In this document: positions 25,188-33,732 of the stretch, one piece after another | Position numbering within the stretch: the stretch's first letter is position 1 | How the letters are laid out: every line of letters starts with the position of its first letter | Source of the DNA: Solirubrobacter taibaiensis | GTDB taxonomy: Bacteria; Actinomycetota; Thermoleophilia; Solirubrobacterales; Solirubrobacteraceae | Direction of reading: 5' to 3' | Assembly: GCA_027587225.1 (NCBI GenBank) | Contig: JAPDDQ010000048.1 | Span: 1-56,194 of the forward strand | Length of the DNA stretch: 56,194 bases | Made by a program: the position numbers and the translations under genes | Notes under the pieces: model-generated | Told to the model about the DNA's origin: nothing | Databases searched by the model: none | What the model saw: the letters and a program-made list of their open reading frames with translations, nothing else

Positions 25188-28100
25188 GCGGCGGCCTCTT
25201 CCTCGACGGGCTTCGGGAGCCGGCGGGAGATTACCTTCGAGACGCCGTTGCCGGCCATGGACACGCCGTACAACGCGTCGGCGGCTTCCATCGTGCGCTT
25301 CTGGTGCGTGACGACGATGAACTGCGCGCGGTCGCTGAAGCTCCGCAGGACTTGGAGGAAGCGGTCGATGTTGAGGTCGTCGAGCGCGGCCTCGACCTCG
25401 TCGAGGATGTAGAACGGCGACGGGCGGGCGAGGAAGACCGCGAACAGGAACGCGAGCGACGTCATCGTCTTCTCGCCGCCGGACAGCAGCGTCAGGCGCT
25501 TGGTCGACTTGCCCGCGGGCGTGATCTCGATCTCGACGCCGAGCTTGTCCTCCGGCGTCTCCTCGTCTTCGTCCTCGTCGGGCTCGGGCGCCTCGGTCTC
25601 CGCGTCGCCGCCACCCAGCACGGGGCGCGGGCCGGAGTCCTCGCGCACGAGCCGCAGCGCGCCGCGCCCGCCCGGGAACAGGTGGCCGACGACCTCCTGG
25701 AAGTTCTTGGCCGCGGCCTCGAACGTCTCCTCGAAGGCTTCTTTGATCCGCCGGTCCGTGTCCTTGATGAGCTGGGCCAGCTCCCGCAGCGCGGTCTCCA
25801 TGTCCTCGCGCATGCGCTCGAGTTCCTGCACGTGCTCGAGTGCTTCCTTGTACTCGGCCTGCGCGAGCGGGTTGACCGGGCCGAGCTGCTCACGGCGGCG
25901 CTGGAGCCGCTCGATCGTCTTGTGCAGGTGCGCGCGCTCGTCGTCGTCCAGGCCTTCCTCGGACGGTTCCGGCTCCAGCCCGAGCTTCGTGGCGAGCCGG
26001 GTGAGCTCGGCCTCGACGTCCTCCGCGTGATCGCGGGCGCGCTGCGCCTGGACCTCGCCGCGGGTGACGGCCTCACCGCGCTCACGCAGCTTCGCGTGGA
26101 CGCGTGACTCCTCGGCCGCGCACTCCCGCAGCTCCCTGGCCAGCTGCTCGCCGGCCGCCTTGTCCGCGTTGAGCTCGGCCTCGAGCACCTCGACGCGGTT
26201 GGCGACCGCGGCCTGCACCGTCTTCAGCGCGGTGGCGAAGCGCTCCGCGACCGGCTGGAGCTCACGGTCGCGCAACACGCGGCGCCCCTCGTGCTCGAGC
26301 CGTCTCGCGCGCTCCGCCCGCTCGCGCTCGGCGCGTTCCTTCAGGCGGCGCTCCGTGGCGATCTGGGACTCCACCTGCGCCTTGCGGTCGGCGCTCGGGC
26401 CCTCGTCCGGCGCGGACCGGCGCTGCTGGATGACCCAGCGCGCGTGCCGCTCGGCCTCGGCGGCCTCATCGCGCGCCCGGGAGGCGGCGCGAGCCTCACG
26501 GTCGATCCCCTCGCGCGCGGCGTCGGCCTCCGCGACCTTGGCCTGCGCCGCCTCGACGGCGTTGAGCGCGACCTTCTCGGCACGGGCCGCCTCGTCGACC
26601 TGGCCGACGAGCGCGTCGCGCCGGTTGCGCTCTTTGAGCACGCGGTCGTGCCCGCCGGGCGAGACCTGGCGCAGCTCGCGCGTGCGCGGCGACCACACCC
26701 GCCCGTCCTTGGTCACGGCGATGCCGGTGAAGTCCGAGCGCACGGCCTCGACGTCCTCCACCACCCACACATCATTGAGGATGGCCGCCGCCAGCCGTTG
26801 GGAGCCCGCGTCGCCCGAGTTCTGGACGTGGGCGAAGAGGAGTTCGGCGCCGTCGGCCGGCGAAGCGTCGCTGGGAGCGACGTCGGACTCGGGGACGATC
26901 AGCGCGGCGGCGCCGTCCTTGCCGCCCTTCGAGAGCAGCTTCGCGCCCGACTCGAGGTCCAGCGCGACGCCGGCGCGCAGGCGCGGGCCCAGCGCGGCCG
27001 ACAGGGCCAGCTCGTAGCCCGGGGCCGCGGACAACGAGTCCGCCAAAGCCTTCGCGCCACCCGGGGCGCCCGCGTTCGCGCGCAGAAACTGGTTGACCTT
27101 CGCGAGCTCGGCGCCGATCCGGGCGGATTCGCGGCGCGCCTTCTCGGCGGCGACGTCCAGCTCGCGGCGAGCGCGACGCGCGGCCTCGGAGGCGGCTTCG
27201 CCCTCCGCGCGGCGGGCGGCGGCGGCCTGGGCCAGCGCCGTCTTCTCGGCCACGACCTGCGTGGCGGCTTCGCGGCCCGCCTCGAGCTCGGCGAGCTCAC
27301 GCTCCAGCCGCACGCGGTGGTCCTGCGCGAGCTCCTCCAGCTCCCGTTGCAGCCCGGCGATGCGCTCCTCGGCGCCGTCGTCGCCCGTGTCGGCCTCGAT
27401 CTCGGCCCGCAGCGCGGCGATCCCGCCCTCGCGGCGCGCGATCCGCTCCTGGAGCTCGCCGATCAGGCGCTGGGCGGCGTCCAGCCGCATCCCCACGCGT
27501 TCGCCGCTCGACTTGGCGGAGTAGAAGCGCGAGGACAGCGTCTCGCGCTCACTCCCCCGCGCTGAGAGTGCCTCCTCGGCCTTCGCGCGGCGCGCACCGA
27601 CCGCCGTGAACGCCTCCTCGGCCGCGGCCGCAGCGGCCCGCGCCTCAGCGACAGCCTTCTCCGCGGTCTCCAGCCCCGCGCGGGCCGAACGGGAGTTGTC
27701 GCGGGCGAGCGTCCACCGCGCCTCGTCGCTCTGGCGCTCGATCCGCTCGTGCAGCTCGGCCGCCTCGGCCTGGCGCTTCAAGGGCTTCAGCCGGGTCCGC
27801 GCCTCGCGCTCCACGTCCAGCGCGCGATCCAGGTTGTCCTGCGTGCGCTCCAGCTTCAGCTGCGCCTTGCGGCGGCGCTTGCGGTGCTTGCCGAGGCCGG
27901 CGGCCTCCTCGATCAGCATCCGCCGGTCCTTGGGCTTGGACGTGACGATCTCGGCCACGCGCCCCTGGGAGACGACGGAGTGCATCTCCTTGCCCAGGCC
28001 GGTGTCCGACAGGATCTCGATGACGTCCGTGAGCCGGCACTTGGCGCCGTTGATGCGGTACTCGCCGTCGCCGGCGCGGTTGAGCCGCCGCGTGATCGAG

Positions 28101-28393
28101 ATCTCCCCCGCCGGCAGGTCCACGCGCCCCGACGAGTTGTCGAGGGTCACCTCGACCTCGGCCTCCGAGCGCCCCTTGACGCCGTGCGCCCCCGCGAAGA
28201 TCACGTCCTGCATCGACGCGCCGCGCACGGCCACCGGCGACTGCTCGCCCAGCGCCCACAGCACGGCGTCCGTGATGTTGGACTTGCCCGACCCGTTGGG
28301 CCCCACGATCACCGACACGCCGGGCGAGAACGTGAGTCGCGTGCGATCCGGGAAGGACTTGAAGCCCTTCAGCGTGATCGAGCTGAGGTGCAC
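25184..28393 (-). CDS. smc: chromosome segregation SMC protein
   Basis: SMC dimers with ScpAB condense and separate chromosomes. Seen are Walker A VGPNGSGKSNITDAV (about 31-45), long coiled coils, a hinge (PGYELALSAALGPRLRAGVA, about 455) and GPVNPLAQAEY. The C-terminal head has the signature LTLLSGGEKTMTSLAFLF and Walker B YILDEVEAALDD. At 1069 residues it is about 100 shorter than usual, mostly in the coils. The C-terminal head has an acidic insert (EPDEDEDEETPED, about 930-945). GTG start at 28393 shares one base with the rnc stop. Confidence 0.97.
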   Translation of the reverse strand: MHLSSITLKGFKSFPDRTRLTFSPGVSVIVGPNGSGKSNITDAVLWALGEQSPVAVRGASMQDVIFAGAHGVKGRSEAEVEVTLDNSSGRVDLPAGEISITRRLNRAGDGEYRINGAKCRLTDVIEILSDTGLGKEMHSVVSQGRVAEIVTSKPKDRRMLIEEAAGLGKHRKRRRKAQLKLERTQDNLDRALDVEREARTRLKPLKRQAEAAELHERIERQSDEARWTLARDNSRSARAGLETAEKAVAEARAAAAAAEEAFTAVGARRAKAEEALSARGSERETLSSRFYSAKSSGERVGMRLDAAQRLIGELQERIARREGGIAALRAEIEADTGDDGAEERIAGLQRELEELAQDHRVRLERELAELEAGREAATQVVAEKTALAQAAAARRAEGEAASEAARRARRELDVAAEKARRESARIGAELAKVNQFLRANAGAPGGAKALADSLSAAPGYELALSAALGPRLRAGVALDLESGAKLLSKGGKDGAAALIVPESDVAPSDASPADGAELLFAHVQNSGDAGSQRLAAAILNDVWVVEDVEAVRSDFTGIAVTKDGRVWSPRTRELRQVSPGGHDRVLKERNRRDALVGQVDEAARAEKVALNAVEAAQAKVAEADAAREGIDREARAASRARDEAAEAERHARWVIQQRRSAPDEGPSADRKAQVESQIATERRLKERAERERAERARRLEHEGRRVLRDRELQPVAERFATALKTVQAAVANRVEVLEAELNADKAAGEQLARELRECAAEESRVHAKLRERGEAVTRGEVQAQRARDHAEDVEAELTRLATKLGLEPEPSEEGLDDDERAHLHKTIERLQRRREQLGPVNPLAQAEYKEALEHVQELERMREDMETALRELAQLIKDTDRRIKEAFEETFEAAAKNFQEVVGHLFPGGRGALRLVREDSGPRPVLGGGDAETEAPEPDEDEDEETPEDKLGVEIEITPAGKSTKRLTLLSGGEKTMTSLAFLFAVFLARPSPFYILDEVEAALDDLNIDRFLQVLRSFSDRAQFIVVTHQKRTMEAADALYGVSMAGNGVSKVISRRLPKPVEEEAAA

Positions 28394-29052
28394 TAGGGCC
28401 CGCTCATGCCTTCGAGCGCCGTCTCTGCCGCGGCCTGCTCGGCGTCCTTCTTGGACCGCCCGCTCCCGCGCGCGATCTCCTCGCCGTCCACCATCGCCGC
28501 CACCTCGAAGGTCCGCTCGTGCGGCGGCCCCTCCTCGGACGCGACCTCGTAGACCACGACCGTCCCGCGCCGGGCGAGCTGCTCCTGCAGAGCGCTCTTG
28601 AAGTCAGCCGGATGCGCGAGCGCGCGCTCGATCTCCGGCTGGAAGGCCTCCACCACCGCGTCGGCGACCGGCTCGTAGCCGAACTCCAGGTAACACGCCC
28701 CGATCACGGCCTCGATCACCGACGCGAGCACCCGCTCGGTGCGGGCGAGCTGCTCCGTCGCGGGCCCGGCGAACTCCGGCGGCGCCGCGGTCTTCAGCCG
28801 CTCCGGGATACCGAGGCGCTCGGCCACGTCGCGGCACGAGCGGCCGGAGACGGCCTGGGCGCGCACCTTCGTGAGCCGCCCGGCGCCATAGGCGTCCGGC
28901 TGCAGGCGCGGGTACAGGTGCGTCGTGACCGCCAGACCCAACACCGAGTCACCCAGGAACGCCAGCCGCTCGTAGGAATCCGAGCGCTTCTCGGTCCACG
29001 AGGAGTGCGTCACCGACTGCTTGGCCAAGTCGGCCGGCAGCCGCTCGAGCAT
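28393..29052 (-). CDS. rnc: ribonuclease III
   Basis: RNase III cuts double-stranded RNA, including rRNA precursors. The 219-residue protein has the catalytic signature YERLAFLGDSVLGLAV (about 28-43), a second acidic site in VLASVIEAVIGACYLEFG (about 109) and a C-terminal double-stranded RNA-binding domain (FKSALQEQLARRG, GSGRSKKDAEQAAAETAL). It sits 14 bases after acpP and abuts smc, the common plsX-acpP-rnc-smc order. Confidence 0.97.
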   Translation of the reverse strand: MLERLPADLAKQSVTHSSWTEKRSDSYERLAFLGDSVLGLAVTTHLYPRLQPDAYGAGRLTKVRAQAVSGRSCRDVAERLGIPERLKTAAPPEFAGPATEQLARTERVLASVIEAVIGACYLEFGYEPVADAVVEAFQPEIERALAHPADFKSALQEQLARRGTVVVYEVASEEGPPHERTFEVAAMVDGEEIARGSGRSKKDAEQAAAETALEGMSGP

Positions 29053-29066
29053 GTCGTGGAGCTGCT

Positions 29067-29321
29067 TCAGGGGTTCGACGGTTCGTGGGCCAAGACGAAG
29101 TCGATGGCCTGGCGCACGGTGTGGATGCGCGCTGCCTCCTCGTCGGACATCTTCACGCCGTAGGAGTCTTCGAGCTCCTGCACGAGCGTGTACAGGTCCA
29201 GCGAATCGGCCGACAAGTCCTGCCGGAAGTGCGTGTCTTCCGTGATGGTCTCCGGGTCGTCGAGCTGCAGCTCGTCGGCCAGGTGCTCACGGATCAGTGA
29301 GAGGACTTGTTCTCGGGTCAT
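29067..29321 (-). CDS. acpP: acyl carrier protein
   Basis: The 84-residue acidic protein carries the 4'-phosphopantetheine attachment Ser in LSADSLDLYTLVQELE (Ser about 40). It shuttles acyl chains in fatty-acid synthesis and supplies PlsX. DSLDLYTL differs slightly from the usual DSLDxVEL motif. ATG at 29321 overlaps the plsX stop by four bases. Confidence 0.96.
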   Translation of the reverse strand: MTREQVLSLIREHLADELQLDDPETITEDTHFRQDLSADSLDLYTLVQELEDSYGVKMSDEEAARIHTVRQAIDFVLAHEPSNP

Positions 29322-30325
29322 GACTCGTCGGGCACGCTAGCGACCGCTTCGGACGATGCGGGCTTGCGCAATGCCCCCGCCTCGGCCAGGCGGGCGTGGG
29401 TCCGACCGGCCACGTCCTCGCGTACGCCGCGGGCCGCGACCTCGATCGCGCGGGTGAATCCGCGCGCCCCGAACGACCCGTGCGGGACCACGCCGATGTG
29501 CCGGAGCCCGAGCAGCACCGCGCCGCCCTGCTCCTCGGGGTCGAGGTCGTCGCGCAACCCGCGCAACGCGGGCTTGAGCAGCAGCCCGCCCACCTTCGAG
29601 CGCAGCGAGGACGTCGCTGCGCTCCGCACCGCGCCCAGCAGCACGGAGGACGCTCCCTCCATCACCTTCAGCGCGACGTTGCCGGTGAAGCCGTCGGCCA
29701 CGATCACGTCCGCCTCGCCGCTGCCGATCGCGAACCCCTCGACGTTGCCGACGAAGTTCAGGCCCGGCGTCGCAGCCAGCACGGAATGCGCCGCGACGAC
29801 GATCTCCGTGCCCTTGGTCGCCTCCGTCCCGTTGGCGAGCAGCGCCACGCGCGGGGACGAGACACCGGCCACGGCCTCCATGAACGCCGCACCCATGTGC
29901 GCGAACTGGACGAGCATCTCCGGGCGGACCTCGACGTTCGCGCCCGCGTCGAGCAGCAGGAACGGCTTGCCGGGGACCGGGATCATGATCGCGAGCGCCG
30001 GGCGATGGACGCCACGCACGCGCTTGAAGCCGAACAGCGCCGCGGCGAGAGCCGCGCCCGTCGAGCCGCCGCTGACCAGCGCGTCGGCCTCGCCGCCTGA
30101 GACCGCCGCGACGGCGCGGACGATCGACGCCTCAGGCGTGCGGCGCACGGCGCGGGCGGGATCGGCCTCTTTGGCGATCGACACCGGAGCGTCCACCACC
30201 GAGACATGCGAAGGCACCGGACCGATCTCAGCGGCCGGGCCGAACAGGATCACGCGCACGCCCTCGGCGTGCGCGGCACCGCGCGCGACCTCAGCGGGGC
30301 CGAGATCGGCCCCGTTGACGTCCAC
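29318..30325 (-). CDS. plsX: phosphate acyltransferase PlsX
   Basis: PlsX makes acyl-phosphate from acyl-ACP for phospholipid synthesis. Motifs are VSGGSTGAALAAALF, IMIPVPGKPFLLLDAGAN, NGTEATKGTE, VGNVEGFAIGSGEADVIVADGFTGN (in parts) and the C-terminal HGSFGARGFTRAIEVAA. The start is uncertain. Just after rpmF the frame reads PVTVAVDVNGADLGP, which looks like the first beta strand, but the only standard codon there is the GTG of VDVNGAD at 30325, slightly short. An ATG at 30406 would overlap rpmF. Confidence 0.93.
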   Translation of the reverse strand: MDVNGADLGPAEVARGAAHAEGVRVILFGPAAEIGPVPSHVSVVDAPVSIAKEADPARAVRRTPEASIVRAVAAVSGGEADALVSGGSTGAALAAALFGFKRVRGVHRPALAIMIPVPGKPFLLLDAGANVEVRPEMLVQFAHMGAAFMEAVAGVSSPRVALLANGTEATKGTEIVVAAHSVLAATPGLNFVGNVEGFAIGSGEADVIVADGFTGNVALKVMEGASSVLLGAVRSAATSSLRSKVGGLLLKPALRGLRDDLDPEEQGGAVLLGLRHIGVVPHGSFGARGFTRAIEVAARGVREDVAGRTHARLAEAGALRKPASSEAVASVPDES

Positions 30326-30347
30326 CGCGACGGTGACGGGCGTGCTG

Positions 30348-30551
30348 CTAGTGCTCGTGATCGTGATCGTGAGCGTCGTGCATGTGCACGACCTCGCGAC
30401 CGCCATAGAACCCGCAATGCGGGCACACGCGGTGCGGGCGCCGAGGACGGCGGCACTGCGGGCAGTCGTTGACCGAGGGAGCAGTGATCTTGTGCTGCGC
30501 CCTGCGCTGCGCGGTGCGCGCGTGCGATTGCTTTTGCTTAGGGACTGCCAT
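30348..30551 (-). CDS. rpmF: 50S ribosomal protein L32, zinc-binding form with His/Asp tail
   Basis: The 67-residue protein starts MAVPKQKQSHARTAQRRAQ and has two CxxC pairs (CPQC and CPHC) that bind zinc in the C+ form. It ends in an unusual extension, VVHMHDAHDHDHEH, with six His and several acidic residues, encoded by a short CAC-GAT repeat. Family members usually end soon after the second CxxC. A TATCCT -10 box lies 11 bases before ATG. The gene precedes plsX as in many bacteria. Confidence 0.95.
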   Translation of the reverse strand: MAVPKQKQSHARTAQRRAQHKITAPSVNDCPQCRRPRRPHRVCPHCGFYGGREVVHMHDAHDHDHEH

Positions 30552-30562
30552 GACGGCGCGAA

Positions 30563-30568
30563 AGGATA
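30563..30568 (-). promoter_or_regulatory. -10 box TATCCT of rpmF
   Basis: TATCCT lies exactly 11 bases before the rpmF ATG within the 103-base gap after the DUF177 gene. Confidence 0.5.
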
Positions 30569-30576
30569 GCGACCCC

Positions 30577-30625
30577 GGGAGTTCCCGCCTCGGACACGCA
30601 CACCACACGCCCCCGGGGAACTCCC
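30577..30625. repeat. inverted repeat in the DUF177-rpmF gap
   Basis: GGGAGTTCCC (30577-30586) and GGGAACTCCC (30616-30625) are perfect complements, and each is nearly self-complementary. It lies between the DUF177 stop hairpin and the rpmF -10 box. Confidence 0.5.
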
Positions 30626-30630
30626 CCGAA

Positions 30631-30651
30631 GCATCGCCCCCTGGGCGATGC
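30631..30651 (-). terminator. hairpin just after the DUF177 gene
   Basis: Arms GCATCGCCC (30631-30639) and GGGCGATGC (30643-30651) with a 3-base loop lie three bases past the DUF177 stop on the minus strand. No T-run follows, so it may pause or attenuate rather than end transcription. Confidence 0.45.
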
Positions 30652-30654
30652 GAC

Positions 30655-31173
30655 CTAGTCGAACTTGAGTTCGGACAGCTTCGCCCAGCGCTGGTCCGGC
30701 GGCGCCTCGTGCGCGTGGTCGGGGTCCTCGTTGAGGTTCGCACCGCACTGCGCGCACAGACCGGCGCAGTCATTGCGGCACGTGATCTGGGTCGGCAGGG
30801 CGAGCGCGAGCGCGTCGCGCGCCCACGCCTGGAGGTTCAGCTCGTGGTCCGCGTAGTAGGGCGAGAGCAGCTCCGCGTCGCCCGCTCCGGGCTGGTGCAC
30901 CTCGTAGGAATTCACCGGGAACGTGCGCCTCGCGTCGTCGAGGCAGCGCATGCACGGGCCGGCCAGCTCCGCGTCGAAGCGCATCCGCAGCGCCCATCCG
31001 TCGCCGGTGGTGCGAGAGATGTCGAGGCGCACGGGCATCAGCTCCGGCTCCACGGCGTAGGAGGACCCGCCGTAGTCGAGCGGGTCGACGTGGACGTACA
31101 CGTCCAGGCGTCGGCCCTCTCCGGAAGTGAGCCCGAGGCGCCCGATATCGAGGAAGTCCGTGCGCTGAGGCAT
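30655..31173 (-). CDS. yceD: DUF177/YceD-family protein
   Basis: The 172-residue protein is the DUF177 protein encoded before rpmF in most bacteria, linked to 23S rRNA accumulation. It has PCMRCLDDA (residues about 94-102), a DYGGSSYAVEPE segment and a C-terminal zinc-like CRNDCAGLCAQCGANLNEDP. A TAATGT box seven bases before ATG suggests its own leaderless start despite the tight gap (five bases) after the acyl-CoA synthetase gene. AAGAGG within the gap could also act as a Shine-Dalgarno. Confidence 0.9.
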   Translation of the reverse strand: MPQRTDFLDIGRLGLTSGEGRRLDVYVHVDPLDYGGSSYAVEPELMPVRLDISRTTGDGWALRMRFDAELAGPCMRCLDDARRTFPVNSYEVHQPGAGDAELLSPYYADHELNLQAWARDALALALPTQITCRNDCAGLCAQCGANLNEDPDHAHEAPPDQRWAKLSELKFD

Positions 31174-31178
31174 GCCTC

Positions 31179-32789
31179 TTACATTAGTTCTCGCTTCAAC
31201 ACCTTCCCGGTGGAGGTGCGTGGGAGCTCGTCGACGAATTCGACGTCGCGGGGCTGCTTGTAGCCCGCGAGGTTCGTCTTGACGTACTTGCGGACCTCGT
31301 CCTCGGTGATCTCGCCCCGCTTGACGATCACGGCCTTCAGGCGCTGGCCGTACTGCTCGTCGTCGACGCCGAACACCGCCGCTTCGACGATCGCCTCGTG
31401 GTTGTGCAGCAGGTCCTCGACCTCGGCCGGGAAGACGTTCTCGCCGCCGCTGACGATCATGTCGTCGTCGCGGCCGTCGATGAACAGGCGCCCGCCGGAA
31501 TCGAAATGGCCGACGTCGCCCGACGAGAGCAGCCCGTCGAGCTCGTCCTTGCTGCCGCCGCCGGTGTAGCCCTCGAACTGGACGTCGTTGCCGACGAAGA
31601 TCCGGCCCGTCTCGCCCGGCGGCAAGGTGTTGCCGTCCTCGTCGTAGATCTTCACGACGCTCCCGCGCGGCGGGCGGCCCGCGGTACCGGGCGCCTCGCG
31701 CAGGTCGCGCGGCGTGGCGATCGTCGCCCACGCCACCTCGGTCGAGCCGTAGAGGTTGTAGAGGTTCTCGCCGAAGTGGTCCATCCAGCGGTTCGAGACC
31801 GAGCCCGGGAGCGCAGAGCCGGACACCGGCACCGCCTTCACCGCCGACAGGTCGTAGCGGTCGAGCACCTCGTCGTCGAGCTCGAGGATGCGCTGGATCA
31901 TCACCGGGACGACCACCAGGGCCTGACAGCCGTGCTGGGCCGTCAGCGACAGCGTGCCCTCCTCGTCGAACTTGCGCTTGAGCACGACGGTGGAGGCCAG
32001 GCTGATGCCGAGCGCCCACTGCGCGAAGCCCCAGGCGTGGAAGAGCGGCGCGGCGAGCATCGTCTTCTCGCGCGCTTTGAGCGGGATGACGGACAGCAGC
32101 GACGCGATCGGGTCGATCGACTTCGGCATCGAGCGCGAGGCGCCCTTGGGCGTGCCGGTGGTGCCGGAGGTGAGGATGATCGCGTGTCCCCTTTCCCCCG
32201 GCGCCTTCACCGGCGCGGTGTCACCGCGGCCGATCAGGTCCTCGAGCAGCGGGTCGTCGGTCTTGCCGTCATGCCAGGCGACGTAGCGCTTGCGGCGCTT
32301 GCCGGCGTCCGCGAGAACCTCGGCGAACTCCTGGTCGAAGACGATCGCCTTCGGCTTCTCCCGCTTGGCCACGTCGGTCAGCTGCGGGCCGGAGAAGGCC
32401 GTGTTCATGAACAGCGCGTTGGCGCCGAGCTTCGAGCAGGCCACGACCGCGTCGATCCAGCCGCGGTGGTTGCGGCACATGATCGCGACGCCGTCGCCCT
32501 CCTCGATCCCGTCGCGGGCGAAGGCGTGCGCGAGCGCGTTGGTGCGCTCGTCGACCTGCTTGAACGTGAGCGTGCCGAGCTCGTCGATGATCGCCGGCTC
32601 GTTCGGGAACTTCTTCGCGGCGCCGACGTAGCCCGCCGCGGGCGTGGTGCCGAACTTCAGCAGCGCGGCGACGGTGTGCCACACGTGGTCGGGCCGCTCG
32701 GGGTGCACGATCCCCGCTCGCGTGAGCGTTACCAGCGTCTGCAGCTTCGTTTTGGCCTGCCCTGGGAGCTCACTCGGCTTCGGGATCAT
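31179..32789 (-). CDS. AMP-binding acyl-CoA synthetase
   Basis: The 536-residue enzyme activates a fatty or other carboxylic acid to acyl-CoA through an acyl-adenylate. Motifs are IILTSGTTGTPKGASRS (P-loop, about 207-223), YNLYGSTEVAWAT (about 345), SGDVGHFDSGGRLFIDGR (about 425-442) and the catalytic Lys in RTSTGKVLKREL at the C-terminus. It resembles FadD-type medium or long-chain synthetases. It is placed in a row with plsX and acpP, suggesting supply of acyl chains to phospholipid synthesis. It lies seven bases after the 307-residue unknown. Confidence 0.92.
   Translation of the reverse strand: MIPKPSELPGQAKTKLQTLVTLTRAGIVHPERPDHVWHTVAALLKFGTTPAAGYVGAAKKFPNEPAIIDELGTLTFKQVDERTNALAHAFARDGIEEGDGVAIMCRNHRGWIDAVVACSKLGANALFMNTAFSGPQLTDVAKREKPKAIVFDQEFAEVLADAGKRRKRYVAWHDGKTDDPLLEDLIGRGDTAPVKAPGERGHAIILTSGTTGTPKGASRSMPKSIDPIASLLSVIPLKAREKTMLAAPLFHAWGFAQWALGISLASTVVLKRKFDEEGTLSLTAQHGCQALVVVPVMIQRILELDDEVLDRYDLSAVKAVPVSGSALPGSVSNRWMDHFGENLYNLYGSTEVAWATIATPRDLREAPGTAGRPPRGSVVKIYDEDGNTLPPGETGRIFVGNDVQFEGYTGGGSKDELDGLLSSGDVGHFDSGGRLFIDGRDDDMIVSGGENVFPAEVEDLLHNHEAIVEAAVFGVDDEQYGQRLKAVIVKRGEITEDEVRKYVKTNLAGYKQPRDVEFVDELPRTSTGKVLKRELM
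31181..31186 (-). promoter_or_regulatory. -10 box TAATGT of the DUF177 gene
   Basis: TAATGT ends seven bases before ATG and overlaps the 3' end of the acyl-CoA synthetase gene. Confidence 0.4.
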
Positions 32790-32796
32790 CTCTCTC

Positions 32797-33720
32797 CTAT
32801 TTCGACGGCAGCCTCATACCCGCTGGGAGCGCTCCCGTGTCGATCAACCTGCGGATCTCGGCGGCGCGCTTCGGGTTGAGATAGACGTGGCGCTGGCCGA
32901 CCGAGGGCTTCTCGGCGAGCAGGCCCGCCTCCAGCAAGGCCTCCCCCACCTCCTGCGCGAGCGCGCGGTCGTTGCCGGCGAAGCCTCGCGCAAGGTGCGC
33001 GAACTCGGTGTGATATCCGCCCCACTTCCCCATCCCGTCGAGGCGCTGGAGGATTCGGCGCGCCGCCCGCTTGGCCGGGTCGGGGTCCTCGTGGGGGCGT
33101 GTGGAGGCGCCGCCGGTGCCGAGGATGGAGAGCACGGCGTCCTCGAGATCGTCGTGGTGACCGGCGGGGCGGCCACCCAGGCGCGCGACGGTCTCGGCGA
33201 TCTTGAGCGGGTGCCGGGCGCCGATCGGGGCCTTGAGCTCCACGTTCTCGATCACGCTGCGTGGGAGCGCGTGGGCCCGCGCCCGCAGGCGGTCGATGCC
33301 GTGCGACTGCTCCTCGAAGGCGAGGTCGACGAGCTCGGGGTCCAGGTCGGCGCCTTCGAAGCCGAGCACGAGGAAACCGCCAGGAAGCTCACCCGCGCGC
33401 AGGCGCAGGTCGTCCGGACCGGTGGGCGGGCCGGGCTCGGCGAGCTCGACCAGCGTGCCGACGACGGCCGCGACCAGCAGCCACTCGCGCTCGGGGATCG
33501 ACTCGGGGTCGGCGCGGAGCGTCGCCGTCGCGGGCGTGGCAGCCAGCAGGCCGCTGGTGAGCGCGATCTCGACCGGATGCTCGAGGCCCGAGCGGGGCTT
33601 GGCGAGATCGCTGCGCCCGCGCTTGAGGGTCTCGGTCAGGACCTCTCGCAAGCGCGCGGCGGCGGACGGGGGCGCGGCGGCCCCTCCGCAGGCGTCGAGC
33701 TCACCTTCGAGGTCTCTCAT
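32797..33720 (-). CDS. unrecognised 307-residue protein
   Basis: No family is recognised. The N-terminal half is Ala/Leu-rich with an acidic stretch; the middle has SHGIDRLRARAHALP, APIGARHPLKIAETVARL and HHDDLEDAVLSI. Residues about 225-305 (GKWGGYHTEFAHLARGF, GEALLEAGLLAEKPSVGQ and RHVYLNPKRAAEIRRLI) look like a winged helix, so DNA or RNA binding is possible. ATG at 33720 has TACGGT six bases upstream, part of a symmetric promoter shared with acylphosphatase. It heads the long minus-strand row ending at 24457. Confidence 0.75.
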   Translation of the reverse strand: MRDLEGELDACGGAAAPPSAAARLREVLTETLKRGRSDLAKPRSGLEHPVEIALTSGLLAATPATATLRADPESIPEREWLLVAAVVGTLVELAEPGPPTGPDDLRLRAGELPGGFLVLGFEGADLDPELVDLAFEEQSHGIDRLRARAHALPRSVIENVELKAPIGARHPLKIAETVARLGGRPAGHHDDLEDAVLSILGTGGASTRPHEDPDPAKRAARRILQRLDGMGKWGGYHTEFAHLARGFAGNDRALAQEVGEALLEAGLLAEKPSVGQRHVYLNPKRAAEIRRLIDTGALPAGMRLPSK

Positions 33721-33725
33721 TTGTC

Positions 33726-33732
33726 TACCGTA
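33726..33732. promoter_or_regulatory. symmetric divergent -10 element TACCGTA
   Basis: TACCGT (33726-33731) lies six bases before the acylphosphatase ATG. On the other strand TACGGT (33732-33727) lies six bases before the ATG at 33720. The gap is 17 bases, so both mRNAs should be leaderless. The same heptamer, inverted, lies at 4498-4504. Confidence 0.6.

Noticed and set aside
24853..25311. Plus-strand frame rich in Met-Gln-Pro and Pro-Ala-Thr repeats opposite the cysteine-ladder gene
   Set aside because: It is the antisense shadow of the hexapeptide gene. The minus frame has the G/C third-position bias and overlaps both neighbours at start and stop.
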